From the NCBI RefSeq assembly GCF_017744395.1, contig NZ_JAGIBI010000001.1, positions 682,001 to 746,000 of the forward strand: DNA of 64,000 nucleotides. Reading direction: 5' to 3'. Origin of the DNA: Herbaspirillum sp. GTDB lineage: Bacteria > Pseudomonadota > Gammaproteobacteria > Burkholderiales > Burkholderiaceae_D. Shown here in pieces: positions 11,453 to 19,677 of the stretch. Numbering within the stretch: the first letter of the stretch is position 1; each line of letters opens with the position of its first letter. The notes below the pieces were generated by a model that made no database searches, was not told the origin of the DNA, and was given only the letters and a program-made list of their open reading frames with translations. Position numbers and translations under genes: made by a program.

Positions 11453-11965
11453 TCATTCGCCCATCTGCGCCAGCGCCACGCTGCGCAGCTGGAAGCGCCC
11501 GTCGTTGTTGAACAGCCAACTTTCCGACAATTCGATGCGGCCTTGCCGCAGCAGCGCTTCCGGCGGCTTGGGGAAAGGCGCCGTGTTTTTCAGGCTGCCC
11601 AGCGCGCTGGCCTCGGCCTGCCTGTCGCGGTTGCTGCGCAGGATCTCGCTCCTGACCAGGTTGCCGTCGCGGTCAACCACATACTTGAGCACGATCACCG
11701 ACCTCAGCAAGGCTTGCGGGCGCTCGGCATAGACACTGGCGAAATTCACCTGCGAGATGCGCCTGGCCAGGTCCTGCTTGTAGCCCTCGACGGTGGTGGC
11801 TGTCGAGGTCGCGGCCCGGCCCTGTTCGATGGCGGACTTGGCCGATTCGTCGCGCTGCTGCGTGCTTTCCGGCCCGGAGCAAGCCGCCAGCCATGCCGCC
11901 GCGCCGATCCCGGCCAGCGCCAGCCGGGATGGCCCGCGATATCTCCATTTGCTTGTCTGATCCAT
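11453..11965 (-). CDS. Lipoprotein with TonB C-terminal-like domain
   Basis: Small predicted lipoprotein of 170 residues. A basic, hydrophobic N-terminus ends in the lipobox LAAC followed by SG, so the mature protein would be lipid-anchored. The C-terminal half (VVDRDGNLVRSEILRSNRDRQAEASALGS) looks like the TonB_C fold, in which a variable residue pattern precedes a Pro-rich PFPKPP turn. The start at 11965 is preceded by GGGAGA at good distance; an ATG six bases upstream is possible. Unlike true TonB it lacks a long Pro-rich spacer and an uncleaved membrane anchor, so it may be a periplasmic binding or scaffold protein rather than an energy transducer. The function is not assigned. Confidence 0.72.
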   Translation of the reverse strand: MDQTSKWRYRGPSRLALAGIGAAAWLAACSGPESTQQRDESAKSAIEQGRAATSTATTVEGYKQDLARRISQVNFASVYAERPQALLRSVIVLKYVVDRDGNLVRSEILRSNRDRQAEASALGSLKNTAPFPKPPEALLRQGRIELSESWLFNNDGRFQLRSVALAQMGE

Positions 11966-12317
11966 GTTCATTCTCCCGGCATATCGCCGATGACGGCCCG
12001 CCTGCTTCCTCTGGCTTTTCGTACATTCTTGCCTGCACGCAAGCCAGCTTCCCTGGCCATCCAGGCAACGGAATTTCGACAACATTTCAGCGCCGCCATT
12101 CCATCCTCGGCTGCAAGCTGCCTCATCCATAACTTCAATCTATAGGTCGGATATTACCCCGCTATCACAGGGGGAGCTGTCATCCAGCAGTCATATTTGG
12201 CCCGTAACATCCGCTTGCCTCGAGACCGGCAACTTCCCGCAAACGCGCTACAGCGCTGAATTCCGGCAAGCATAACAAACCATTGCAGCGGCGCCACCAG
12301 CCAGACCAGCCAAATAG
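11966..12317. other. Intergenic region upstream of the aminoethylphosphonate-type operon
   Basis: This 352-base gap separates divergent genes. No regulator gene, RNA gene or strong sigma-70 promoter was recognised. It presumably contains the promoters for the lipoprotein gene and the transport operon, but no site can be placed confidently. Confidence 0.5.
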
Positions 12318-13454
12318 ATGATGCAGATTTCTTCCGAGCTTCCGAACGCCTCCCGGCACCATGCCGGCAACCTGCCTCCTGCCGACGGCAGCGAGACTTT
12401 CCTGTCGGTGCGCGACATTGAAAAGCGCTTCGGCGCCTTCACCGCGCTGGATCGCGTTTCGCTCGAAGTCAGGCAGGGCGAGATGGTCTGCCTGCTGGGT
12501 CCCTCCGGCTGCGGCAAGACCACCCTGCTGCGCACCATCGCCGGGCTGGAACGCCAGGACGCCGGCAACCTGCAGGCCGGCGGGCGCGACATCTCGCTGC
12601 TGCCGCCGCAGGCGCGCGATTACGGCATCCTGTTCCAATCGTACGCGCTGTTTCCCAACCTCAGCGTGGAAGACAACGTCGCCTACGGCCTGAACACCGC
12701 GCGCAAGCTGTCGCGCCAGCAAAAGCAGGCACGCGTGGCCGAGATGCTGGCCATGGTCGGCCTGGCCGGCAGCGAGCGCAAATATCCCAGCCAGCTCTCC
12801 GGCGGCCAGCAGCAACGCGTGGCCCTGGCGCGCGCGCTGGCGCCCTCGCCTTCGCTGCTGCTGCTCGACGAGCCGCTATCGGCGCTGGACGCCCAGGTGC
12901 GCGAACACCTGCAACTGGAAATCCGCCGCCTGCAGAAGGAATTCCGCATCACCACCCTGATGGTCACGCACGACCAGGAAGAGGCGATGGTGATGGCAGA
13001 CCGCATCGCCGTCATGAACCGCGGCCGCATCGAGCAGTTCGGCACGCCCGGCGAAATCTACCGCCGCCCGGCCTCGCCCTTCGTGGCCGACTTCATCGGC
13101 CAGTCCAACTGGCTGCCGTTCACCCGCATTTCCGGTTCGCAAGTTGCCGTCGGCTCGCTGCAGCTGGAAATCCGGCCGGAGGAAGAGGAATTGTCCAGCG
13201 GCCGCCTGTTCTGCCGGCCCGAGGCGATCGACCTGTTCCCCGGCGAACAAGCCGCCAACCGCTTCCAGGCGCGCGTGGTCGACCGCATCTACCTCGGCAA
13301 CCGCTATCGCATCGCCCTGGCGGCCGACGCCCTGCCGGGCCAGACGCTGGTGGCCGACGTCATGGATGAAGAGCATGAGCGCCTGGCCGCCATGCACGGC
13401 GGCGAAGGCATCTGGATCGCGCTGCCGCGCCAATCGCTGCAGGTGTTCGTCTGA
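12318..13454 (+). CDS. ABC transporter ATP-binding subunit, 2-aminoethylphosphonate type
   Basis: ATPase of a spermidine/iron/phosphonate-type ABC importer. The 378-residue product has Walker A GPSGCGKTT, signature LSGGQQQRVALARA, Walker B LLLLDEPLSALD and the H-loop TLMVTHDQEEA, then a C-terminal TOBE-like region (about residues 280-378). It is followed without a gap by the permease gene (stop and start overlap by one base at 13454), and the operon continues with a binding protein and a flavoprotein. This gene order is that of the putative second 2-aminoethylphosphonate system (PhnT-like). The ATG at 12318 is followed directly by a second ATG, and neither has a clear ribosome site. Confidence 0.85.
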   Translation: MMQISSELPNASRHHAGNLPPADGSETFLSVRDIEKRFGAFTALDRVSLEVRQGEMVCLLGPSGCGKTTLLRTIAGLERQDAGNLQAGGRDISLLPPQARDYGILFQSYALFPNLSVEDNVAYGLNTARKLSRQQKQARVAEMLAMVGLAGSERKYPSQLSGGQQQRVALARALAPSPSLLLLDEPLSALDAQVREHLQLEIRRLQKEFRITTLMVTHDQEEAMVMADRIAVMNRGRIEQFGTPGEIYRRPASPFVADFIGQSNWLPFTRISGSQVAVGSLQLEIRPEEEELSSGRLFCRPEAIDLFPGEQAANRFQARVVDRIYLGNRYRIALAADALPGQTLVADVMDEEHERLAAMHGGEGIWIALPRQSLQVFV

Positions 13455-15199
13455 TGAGCAACAGCACCGCCATGCCCTCCGCCGCTCCCGTCATGTCCGA
13501 TAGCGGCGCCAGGCCGCTGCAGCGACCGGCGCAACATATCGACCGCAGCCAATTGCTCACCACCGGCCTCAAATGGCTGCTGCTGGCCGCCCTGCTGCTG
13601 GGCCTGGCCGGCCCGCTGGCATTCATCCTGACGCAGGCGGTGCTCACGCCCGAAGGAAGCTGGGCCGGCTTGCAACCGTTCGCCACGCTGTTCTCCAACA
13701 TCAATTTCCTGCCCATGCTGGGGCGCAGCCTGTGGGTGTCGCTGGTCACCGCGCTGGTGACGGTGCCGCTGGCCTATGCCTTCGCCTATGCCCTGCAGCG
13801 CACCTGCATTCCGTTCAAGCCGGTGTGGCGCGGCATCGGCCTGTTGCCGCTGCTGGCGCCCTCGCTGCTGCCGGGCATCGCGCTGATCTACCTGTTCGGC
13901 AACCAGGGGCTGTTCAAGGAGATGATGGGCGGCAGCATCTACGGCTTCTGGGGCATCCTACTGGGCGAGGTGTTCTATACCTTCCCGCATGCGCTGATGA
14001 TCCTGCTCTCGGCCCTGTCGCAAGCCGACGGCCGCCTGTACGATGCGGCCGCCGCCATGGGGTCGTCGCGCTGGCGCACATTCAAAAGCGTCACGCTGCC
14101 GGCTACGCGCTACGGCATCTTCGGCGCCTTCTGCCTGGTGTTTACGCTCACCATCACCGACTTCGGCGTGCCCAAGATCGTCGGCGGCGCCTACAGCGTG
14201 CTGGCGGTGGAAGCCTACAAGGCGGTGGTCGGCCAGCAGCAATTCGGCCGCGGCGCGCTGATCGGCCTGTTGCTGCTGGTGCCGGCGGTACTGACCTTCG
14301 CGGTCGACGCCTGGCTGCAGCGCCGCCAGCGGGCCCAGATGAGCAGCCGCTCCGAACCCTACGTACCGCGCCCCGACTGGCGCCGCGATGGCGCCAACCT
14401 GGCCGCGGTGACGCTGCTGGCCGCCGCCATCCTGATCGTCATTGCCGTCGCCATCGGCGCCTCGCTGGTCAAGCTGTGGCCGTACAACCTTCAACTCACC
14501 CTGCGGCACTACGACTTCGACAACATGGACGGCGGCGGCTGGCTGGCCTACTGGAACAGCCTCAAGCTGGCCTGCGGCACCAGCGTCATCGGCACCCTCG
14601 TCATCTTCACCGGCGCCTGGCTGATGGAAAAGACACGCGGCCCGGCCGTGCTCGGTCCCGTGCTGCGGTTCCTGTGCTTCCTGCCGATGGCGGTGCCCGG
14701 CCTGGTGCTGGGCCTGGGCAGCCTGCTGTTCTTCAACCATCCGGCCAATCCGTTCAACTTCCTGTACGGCACGATGGCGTTGCTGGTGCTGTGTTCGGTG
14801 GCGCACTTCTACACCACCGCGCACCTCACCGCCGTCACCGCCCTGAAGCAACTCGATCCCGAATTCGAAGCCGCCTCGCTGTCGCTGAAGGTGCCGCTGC
14901 TCAAGACCTTCGTGCGCGTCACCGTGCCGCTGTGCCTGCCGGCGCTGCTGGAAATCTTCCGCTACCTGTTCGTGTCGTCGATGACGACCGTCTCGGCGGT
15001 GATCTTCCTGTACCGCCCCGATACGGTGTTGGCCTCGGTCGCCGTGCTCAACATGGACGATGCCGGCGACGTCGGCCCGGCCGCGGCGATGTCGACGCTG
15101 ATCCTGCTGACCTCGGCTGCCGCCTCGCTGCTGATGCACGCCGCCGGCAGCCGCTGGATCTCCCGCGCCCAGGCCTGGCGACGCGGGCGCGGCCACTGA
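13454..15199 (+). CDS. Fused two-domain ABC permease, 2-aminoethylphosphonate type
   Basis: Inner-membrane permease of 581 residues made of two tandem permease halves, as in the ThiP/FbpB class. Each half has about six hydrophobic segments and an EAA-like cytoplasmic loop: DAAAAMGSSRWRTFKSVTLP in the first half and EAASLSLKVPLLKTFVRVTVP in the second. The loops contact the ATPase. The soluble N-terminal 35 residues are unusual in being polar and poorly ordered. Its start overlaps the ATPase stop by one base, which indicates coupling. Fusion of both halves matches the permease type seen in proposed PhnU2-like 2-aminoethylphosphonate systems. The ligand itself is inferred from context only. Confidence 0.85.
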   Translation: MSNSTAMPSAAPVMSDSGARPLQRPAQHIDRSQLLTTGLKWLLLAALLLGLAGPLAFILTQAVLTPEGSWAGLQPFATLFSNINFLPMLGRSLWVSLVTALVTVPLAYAFAYALQRTCIPFKPVWRGIGLLPLLAPSLLPGIALIYLFGNQGLFKEMMGGSIYGFWGILLGEVFYTFPHALMILLSALSQADGRLYDAAAAMGSSRWRTFKSVTLPATRYGIFGAFCLVFTLTITDFGVPKIVGGAYSVLAVEAYKAVVGQQQFGRGALIGLLLLVPAVLTFAVDAWLQRRQRAQMSSRSEPYVPRPDWRRDGANLAAVTLLAAAILIVIAVAIGASLVKLWPYNLQLTLRHYDFDNMDGGGWLAYWNSLKLACGTSVIGTLVIFTGAWLMEKTRGPAVLGPVLRFLCFLPMAVPGLVLGLGSLLFFNHPANPFNFLYGTMALLVLCSVAHFYTTAHLTAVTALKQLDPEFEAASLSLKVPLLKTFVRVTVPLCLPALLEIFRYLFVSSMTTVSAVIFLYRPDTVLASVAVLNMDDAGDVGPAAAMSTLILLTSAAASLLMHAAGSRWISRAQAWRRGRGH

Positions 15200-15261
15200 C
15201 CCGATTTTTCCATCCGGCGTTCCTCAAACGCTCTTTCAACCCAGCCCATCCAAAGGCCATC

Positions 15262-16287
15262 ATGAAAAAAACCACGCTGTTCAAACTGCTCGCATCGGTC
15301 ATCGGCGCCGGCATGCTGTTCTCGGCGCACGCCGCCACCACGCTGACGGTCTACACCGCCCTCGAAGCGGACCAGATCAAGGCTTACCAGGCCGCCTTCC
15401 AGAAGGCCAACCCGGACATCGAGATCAAGTGGGTGCGCGACTCCACCGGCATCGTCACCGCCAAGCTGCTGGCCGAAAAGGCCAACCCGCAGGCCGACGT
15501 GATCTGGGGCCTGGCCGCCACCAGCCTGGCCATGCTGGACAAGGAAGGCATGCTGACCCCGTACGCGCCCAAGCCCCTGTCCAACATCGAAGCCAAGTAC
15601 CGCAGCGCCGCCAACCCGCCGGCCTGGGTCGGCATGGACGTGTGGGCCTCGGCGATCTGCTTCAACACCGTGGAAGCGCAGAAGCTGGGCCTGCCCAAGC
15701 CGACATCCTGGGCCGACCTGACCAAGCCGGTCTACGCCGGCAAGATCGTGATGCCGCACCCGGCATCTTCCGGCACCGGCTACCTGGACGTCTCCGCCTG
15801 GCTGCAGATGATGGGCGAGGACAAGGGCTGGGCCTACATGGACGCCCTGCACAAGAACATCGGCCAGTACACCCACTCCGGCTCCAAGCCTTGCAAGCAG
15901 GCCGCCACCGGCGAGTTCCCGATCGGCATCGCGTTTGAATACCGCGCCGTGAAGACCAAGAAGGAAGGCGCACCGATCGACGTGATCCTGCCGTCCGAAG
16001 GCCTGGGCTGGGACATCGAAGCCACCGCCATCGTCAAGGGCACCAAGAACCTGGAAGCCGCCAAGAAACTGGCCGACTTCTCGGCCAGCAAGGAAGCCAT
16101 GGCCCTGTATGAAAAAAACTTCGCCGTGGTCGCCATGCCCGGCATCGCCAAGCCGGACGAACTGCTGCCGTCCGACTACGAGAAGCGCCTGGTCAAGAAC
16201 GACTTCACCTGGGCCAGCACCAACCGCGACCGCATCCTGACCGAGTGGAGCAAGCGCTACGAAAGCAAGGCCGAAAAGAAGCAATAA
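15262..16287 (+). CDS. Periplasmic substrate-binding protein, 2-aminoethylphosphonate type
   Basis: Family 1 extracellular solute-binding protein of 341 residues that should deliver the ligand to the upstream permease. The signal peptide MKKTTLFKLLASVIGAGML ends at SAHA before ATTLTVYTA. The mature part resembles iron/phosphonate binding proteins (VYTALEADQIKAYQAAF, VIWGLAATSLAML, HPASSGTGYLDVSAWLQ). The start lies 62 bases after the permease stop. The pair of Cys residues (CFNTVEAQ and SKPCKQAA) could form a disulfide. Assignment as PhnS2-like rests on the operon, especially the downstream TIGR03364-like flavoprotein. An iron(III) or other small-anion ligand cannot be excluded by sequence reading alone. 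Confidence 0.85.
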   Translation: MKKTTLFKLLASVIGAGMLFSAHAATTLTVYTALEADQIKAYQAAFQKANPDIEIKWVRDSTGIVTAKLLAEKANPQADVIWGLAATSLAMLDKEGMLTPYAPKPLSNIEAKYRSAANPPAWVGMDVWASAICFNTVEAQKLGLPKPTSWADLTKPVYAGKIVMPHPASSGTGYLDVSAWLQMMGEDKGWAYMDALHKNIGQYTHSGSKPCKQAATGEFPIGIAFEYRAVKTKKEGAPIDVILPSEGLGWDIEATAIVKGTKNLEAAKKLADFSASKEAMALYEKNFAVVAMPGIAKPDELLPSDYEKRLVKNDFTWASTNRDRILTEWSKRYESKAEKKQ

Positions 16288-16391
16288 GCCTGCGCCGCAA
16301 TACGTAAATACGTAAGGCAGTACCGGCCTGTGCCACACCGTGGCGCAGGCCGCAAAAGCAATCGAAGCAAACGCAATCAGATGGAGCACGC

Positions 16392-17588
16392 ATGAACAAC
16401 ACCGGTCCCCACCACTTCGACCTGGCCGTGGTCGGCTCCGGCATCCTCGGCCTGGCGCATGCCTACGCCGCCGTCAAGCGCGGCCTGCGCGTGGCCGTGT
16501 TCGAACGTACCGGCACCCCGCTGGGTGCTTCGATCCGCAATTTCGGCATGGGCCTGGTCACCGGCCAGCCGCCCGGCATCATGCTGGACCTGGCTCGCGA
16601 AAGCCGTGCACTGTGGCTGCACCTTGCCGCCCGCGCCAACTTCAGCGCGCGTGAAGCCGGCACCCTGCTGTTCGCCCGCACCGAGGCCGAACGCGACGTA
16701 CTGCAGGAATTCATGATCGTGCGCGCGCGCCAATACGAATACCGCGCCTCGCTGCTGCAAGGCGACAAGCTCAACGCCCTCTACAACGGCCGCTTCCGCC
16801 ACCACCTGGCGGTGCTGCACGGCACCGAAGACTTGCAGCTCTATTCCCGCGAAGCGATGCCGGCCCTGGTGGCCTACCTGCATTCGCAGGGCGTGCATTT
16901 CCGTTTCAACACGCTGGTGCATGGCGCCGGCGACGGCCGCCTGTCGACCACCGCGGGCGAATTCCGCGCCGAACGCGTGGTGGTGTGCTCCGGCCACGAC
17001 TACCAGACCCTGTTCGCCGACAAGCTGCAGGCGATGAACCTGAAACAATGCCGCCTGCAGATGCTGCGCGTGAAGGCCCAGGACGCGTTGCCGCTGACGC
17101 ATGCGGTGCTGACCGGCCTGTCCTGCACCCACTACGGCGCCTTCGCCGACCTGCCCACCGCGCGCGCGGTGCATGCCGAGATCGACGCCACCGCGCCGCT
17201 GCTCAACAAGCACGGCATCCACCTGCTGGTCAGCCCGACGCCGTACCAGGAGCTGATCGTCGGCGATTCACATTACTACGGCACAGACTCGCCGCCGTTC
17301 AACAGCGAAGAGATCGACCAACTGATGATCGGCCTGGCCGAACATACGCTGGCTACCCGCGTGCAGGTGCTGGAACGCTGGCAAGGCGTGTACGGCAGCA
17401 AGGGGCCGGGGCCGTTCTCGGCGCTGCCGATCGACGACAAGACCACGGCCGTGCTGATGCATACCGGCATCGGCATGAGCGTCGGCCTGGGGCTGGGCGA
17501 ACGCGTGGTCAAGGCGCTGCTGGCCGGCGACGAGCTGCCCGCCGGCACGCCCGCCGCCGCGCCTGCGCCGGTCACGGCCTTGGCCTGA
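16392..17588 (+). CDS. FAD-dependent oxidoreductase, TIGR03364-like (phosphonate-associated)
   Basis: Flavoprotein of the DAO superfamily, 398 residues. The FAD Rossmann motif GSGILG occurs at about residues 16-21, followed by AVFER. The segment ASIRNFGMGLVTGQ is characteristic of the subfamily that recurs beside 2-aminoethylphosphonate uptake and degradation genes. Some members, described in the literature as Pbf-type enzymes, oxidise N-methylated aminoethylphosphonate, but I recall this from memory and cannot confirm which clade this protein belongs to. It is the last gene of the four-gene operon, 104 bases after the binding-protein stop, and is followed by a strong terminator. No phosphonatase or transaminase gene (phnX, phnW, phnA) is present in the window. 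Confidence 0.82.
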   Translation: MNNTGPHHFDLAVVGSGILGLAHAYAAVKRGLRVAVFERTGTPLGASIRNFGMGLVTGQPPGIMLDLARESRALWLHLAARANFSAREAGTLLFARTEAERDVLQEFMIVRARQYEYRASLLQGDKLNALYNGRFRHHLAVLHGTEDLQLYSREAMPALVAYLHSQGVHFRFNTLVHGAGDGRLSTTAGEFRAERVVVCSGHDYQTLFADKLQAMNLKQCRLQMLRVKAQDALPLTHAVLTGLSCTHYGAFADLPTARAVHAEIDATAPLLNKHGIHLLVSPTPYQELIVGDSHYYGTDSPPFNSEEIDQLMIGLAEHTLATRVQVLERWQGVYGSKGPGPFSALPIDDKTTAVLMHTGIGMSVGLGLGERVVKALLAGDELPAGTPAAAPAPVTALA

Positions 17589-17607
17589 ACAGCGCACACC
17601 TGTCATG

Positions 17608-17635
17608 AAGAACGGCGCCCACGGGCGCCGTTCTT
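17608..17635. terminator. Bidirectional terminator between the flavoprotein and carboxylate symporter genes
   Basis: A long, nearly loopless inverted repeat (AAGAACGGCGCCC at 17608-17620 and its complement at 17623-17635) lies between the convergent stops and runs into a T-rich TTCTTGTTCC on the forward side. Confidence 0.75.
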
Positions 17636-17657
17636 GTTCCTGCATGCGCAATGACAA

Positions 17658-18980
17658 TCAATAAAACAGCTTCATCAACACCGTGGCGAACACCACCATC
17701 GCTGCCCCGCCGATGCGCGTGGAAATCTGTGCGAACGGCATCAGCCCCATGCGGTTGGACGACGACAGGATGGCCACGTCGCCGGTGCCACCCAGGCCGC
17801 TATGGCAGGCCGTGATGATGGCCGACTCCACCGGATACATCCTGAGCCAGGCGCCGACGAAGAACCCGGCCGCCACCATGGCCAGCACAATGGCCGCGCA
17901 GATGACGAAATAGGCCGGCGTGAATGCCGCCACCAGCTTGTCCCACGAGACGAACAGCGTCCCCAGTCCAACCAGGATGGCGAAGGTCAGGTTGGTCGAC
18001 ATGAACTTGTACATCTGGTACGCACCGGTCTCCATGCTCTCGGGAATGGTCCGCACCACCTTCAGCAGCGCCGCCGCCACGATCATCAGCACCGGCCCGG
18101 GAATGCCGGTCAACGGCGCCATCAGCTCGCCCAGGATGAACAGCGTGCAGGCCAGCAGCAGCCCTGCTCCCATCAGGCGCAGGTCAAGCGGCGCATCGTC
18201 CTTCTTCTCGCGCAGCAGCGCCTGGTCTTCACCGGTGCGCACCAGCATGCCGTCGCCGCTGTGGTGGGGATATTTCTCGCCGAAGCGCTTGAGCAGGCCG
18301 GCCGACAGGATCGCCACCACATTGCCCACCAGCGCCGCCGGCACCAGCGAGGCGATCAGGTCGCCCTGCGGCGTACCCAGGATGTGCGAATAACCGATCG
18401 ACAACGGCAGCACGCCTTCGCCGATGCCGCCGCCGAGGATGGGAACGACGATGAAGAAGAAGGTGTGCCTGGGGTCGTAGCCGAACGCCAGGCCGGCTAG
18501 GATGCCCGCCGCCACCGCTGCGGCGGTACCCACCAGCAAGGGCACGAACATCTTCAGGAAGCCCTGGATCAGGATCTTGCGGTTCATGCCGAGGATGCTG
18601 CCGGCCACCAGGCAGGCGATGTAGAGGTATTGCAGGTTGGCCGTCTTCATCGTGACGGTGATGGTCTTGAGCGCGGCCGGGTCCATCAGCTTGAAGCCGA
18701 TCAGCGCCGACGGCACGAACAGGCACAGGATGGCCGGGCCGCCGATGTTGTTGAGCAAGGGAATGCGCTTGCCGATTTCCGACAGCAACAGCCCGGACAG
18801 CATCAGCACGGCAAAACCGCCGATCATGTCGTTGGGCAGGCGCCCGCTGGCGAGCGCCAGCACGGTCACCAGCGTGACTGCTGCGAACATCGGCAATGGC
18901 ATGCCGCCGATGCGGAATTGTGCGAGTGCGAAACGACGGCCGAGCGCCGGCGCGTCCTGCGGGATGCTTGGACTTTCCAT
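17658..18980 (-). CDS. 2-hydroxycarboxylate:cation symporter (CitS/CCS family)
   Basis: Inner-membrane carrier of 440 residues with about eleven to thirteen hydrophobic segments. The conserved family loops are visible: GGGIGEGVLPLS and, near the C-terminus, CHSGLGGTGDVAIL. These are the two re-entrant GGXG loops of CitS, MaeN and CimH. Substrates of the family are citrate, malate and related 2-hydroxy acids, usually with sodium or protons. The ATG at 18980 is preceded by AGGAG at good spacing, so a 46-codon upstream extension is rejected. The gene starts 49 bases after the leuD-like stop and is probably the third gene of the leuC-leuD-transporter operon, which hints that the hydro-lyase acts on an imported hydroxy acid. 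Confidence 0.9.
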   Translation of the reverse strand: MESPSIPQDAPALGRRFALAQFRIGGMPLPMFAAVTLVTVLALASGRLPNDMIGGFAVLMLSGLLLSEIGKRIPLLNNIGGPAILCLFVPSALIGFKLMDPAALKTITVTMKTANLQYLYIACLVAGSILGMNRKILIQGFLKMFVPLLVGTAAAVAAGILAGLAFGYDPRHTFFFIVVPILGGGIGEGVLPLSIGYSHILGTPQGDLIASLVPAALVGNVVAILSAGLLKRFGEKYPHHSGDGMLVRTGEDQALLREKKDDAPLDLRLMGAGLLLACTLFILGELMAPLTGIPGPVLMIVAAALLKVVRTIPESMETGAYQMYKFMSTNLTFAILVGLGTLFVSWDKLVAAFTPAYFVICAAIVLAMVAAGFFVGAWLRMYPVESAIITACHSGLGGTGDVAILSSSNRMGLMPFAQISTRIGGAAMVVFATVLMKLFY

Positions 18981-19029
18981 GTTTGTCTCCTGTTGGATTG
19001 TAGGTATTGGTTTTCGGCCCCGACGGGCA

Positions 19030-19677
19030 TCAATCGACGGCGAACGCTGCCTGCTGGACCGGCAAATCGAGCTGCATCCACGGGCTCTGCGCTCGGTGCT
19101 TCCGTTCGAATTCGGCAATGGCGCCGGCGTCGGCCAGCGTCATGCCGATCATGTCCAGGCCTTCGGTGAACATGCGCTTCTGGCGCGGCGGCAGCTCGAA
19201 GGCATATTCGGCGCCGTCGGCGGCCACCACGCGCTGGCGCTGCACGTCGATCGCCACATTGCTGCAATCGGGATTGCCGACAGTCGCGGCCAGCGCCGCC
19301 ACCGAGGCCGCATCCAGCGTCACCAGCAGCAGCCTGTTGTTCTGCGCGTTGAAGTAGAAGATCTCGCCGAAGCTGGGTGCGATCACTGCCTCGATGCCGG
19401 CCTGCATCAGCCCCCAGACCGCATGCTCGCGGCTGGAGCCGCAGCCGAAGTTGGCGCCGGCCACCAGGATGCGGGCGCCCTGGTACTGCGGCCGGTTCAG
19501 CACGAACTCCGGCCGCGGACGGCCCTCGCCGTCCATGCGCAGGTCGTACAGCACGCCGCGCGCCAGGCCGCTCTTGTCGATGCCCAGCAAGAATTGCTTG
19601 GGCATGATCTGGTCGGTGTCGAGGTTGTCGATGGGAAGCGGCGCGGCGATGCCGGCCACGGTGTCACGCCGGCTCAT
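19030..19677 (-). CDS. leuD: LeuD-type hydro-lyase small subunit
   Basis: Small subunit of an isopropylmalate isomerase-type hydro-lyase, 215 residues, full length for LeuD. The swivelling domain carries DNLDTDQIMPKQFL and the signature ANFGCGSSREHAVWGL. It overlaps the end of the large-subunit gene by 14 bases, so the two are coupled. No leuB or leuA is nearby and a carboxylate symporter follows directly, so the heterodimer may serve catabolism of a small hydroxy or unsaturated diacid (for example citramalate/citraconate or malate/maleate) instead of leucine synthesis. That is inference; the sequence alone supports only the family. Confidence 0.88.
   Translation of the reverse strand: MSRRDTVAGIAAPLPIDNLDTDQIMPKQFLLGIDKSGLARGVLYDLRMDGEGRPRPEFVLNRPQYQGARILVAGANFGCGSSREHAVWGLMQAGIEAVIAPSFGEIFYFNAQNNRLLLVTLDAASVAALAATVGNPDCSNVAIDVQRQRVVAADGAEYAFELPPRQKRMFTEGLDMIGMTLADAGAIAEFERKHRAQSPWMQLDLPVQQAAFAVD

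Noticed and set aside
13573..15200. Long alternative frame upstream of the binding-protein gene
   Set aside because: The frame of the binding protein is open upstream through the permease gene, but that part is Arg/Gly/Pro-rich shadow. A clear signal peptide marks the true start at 15262.
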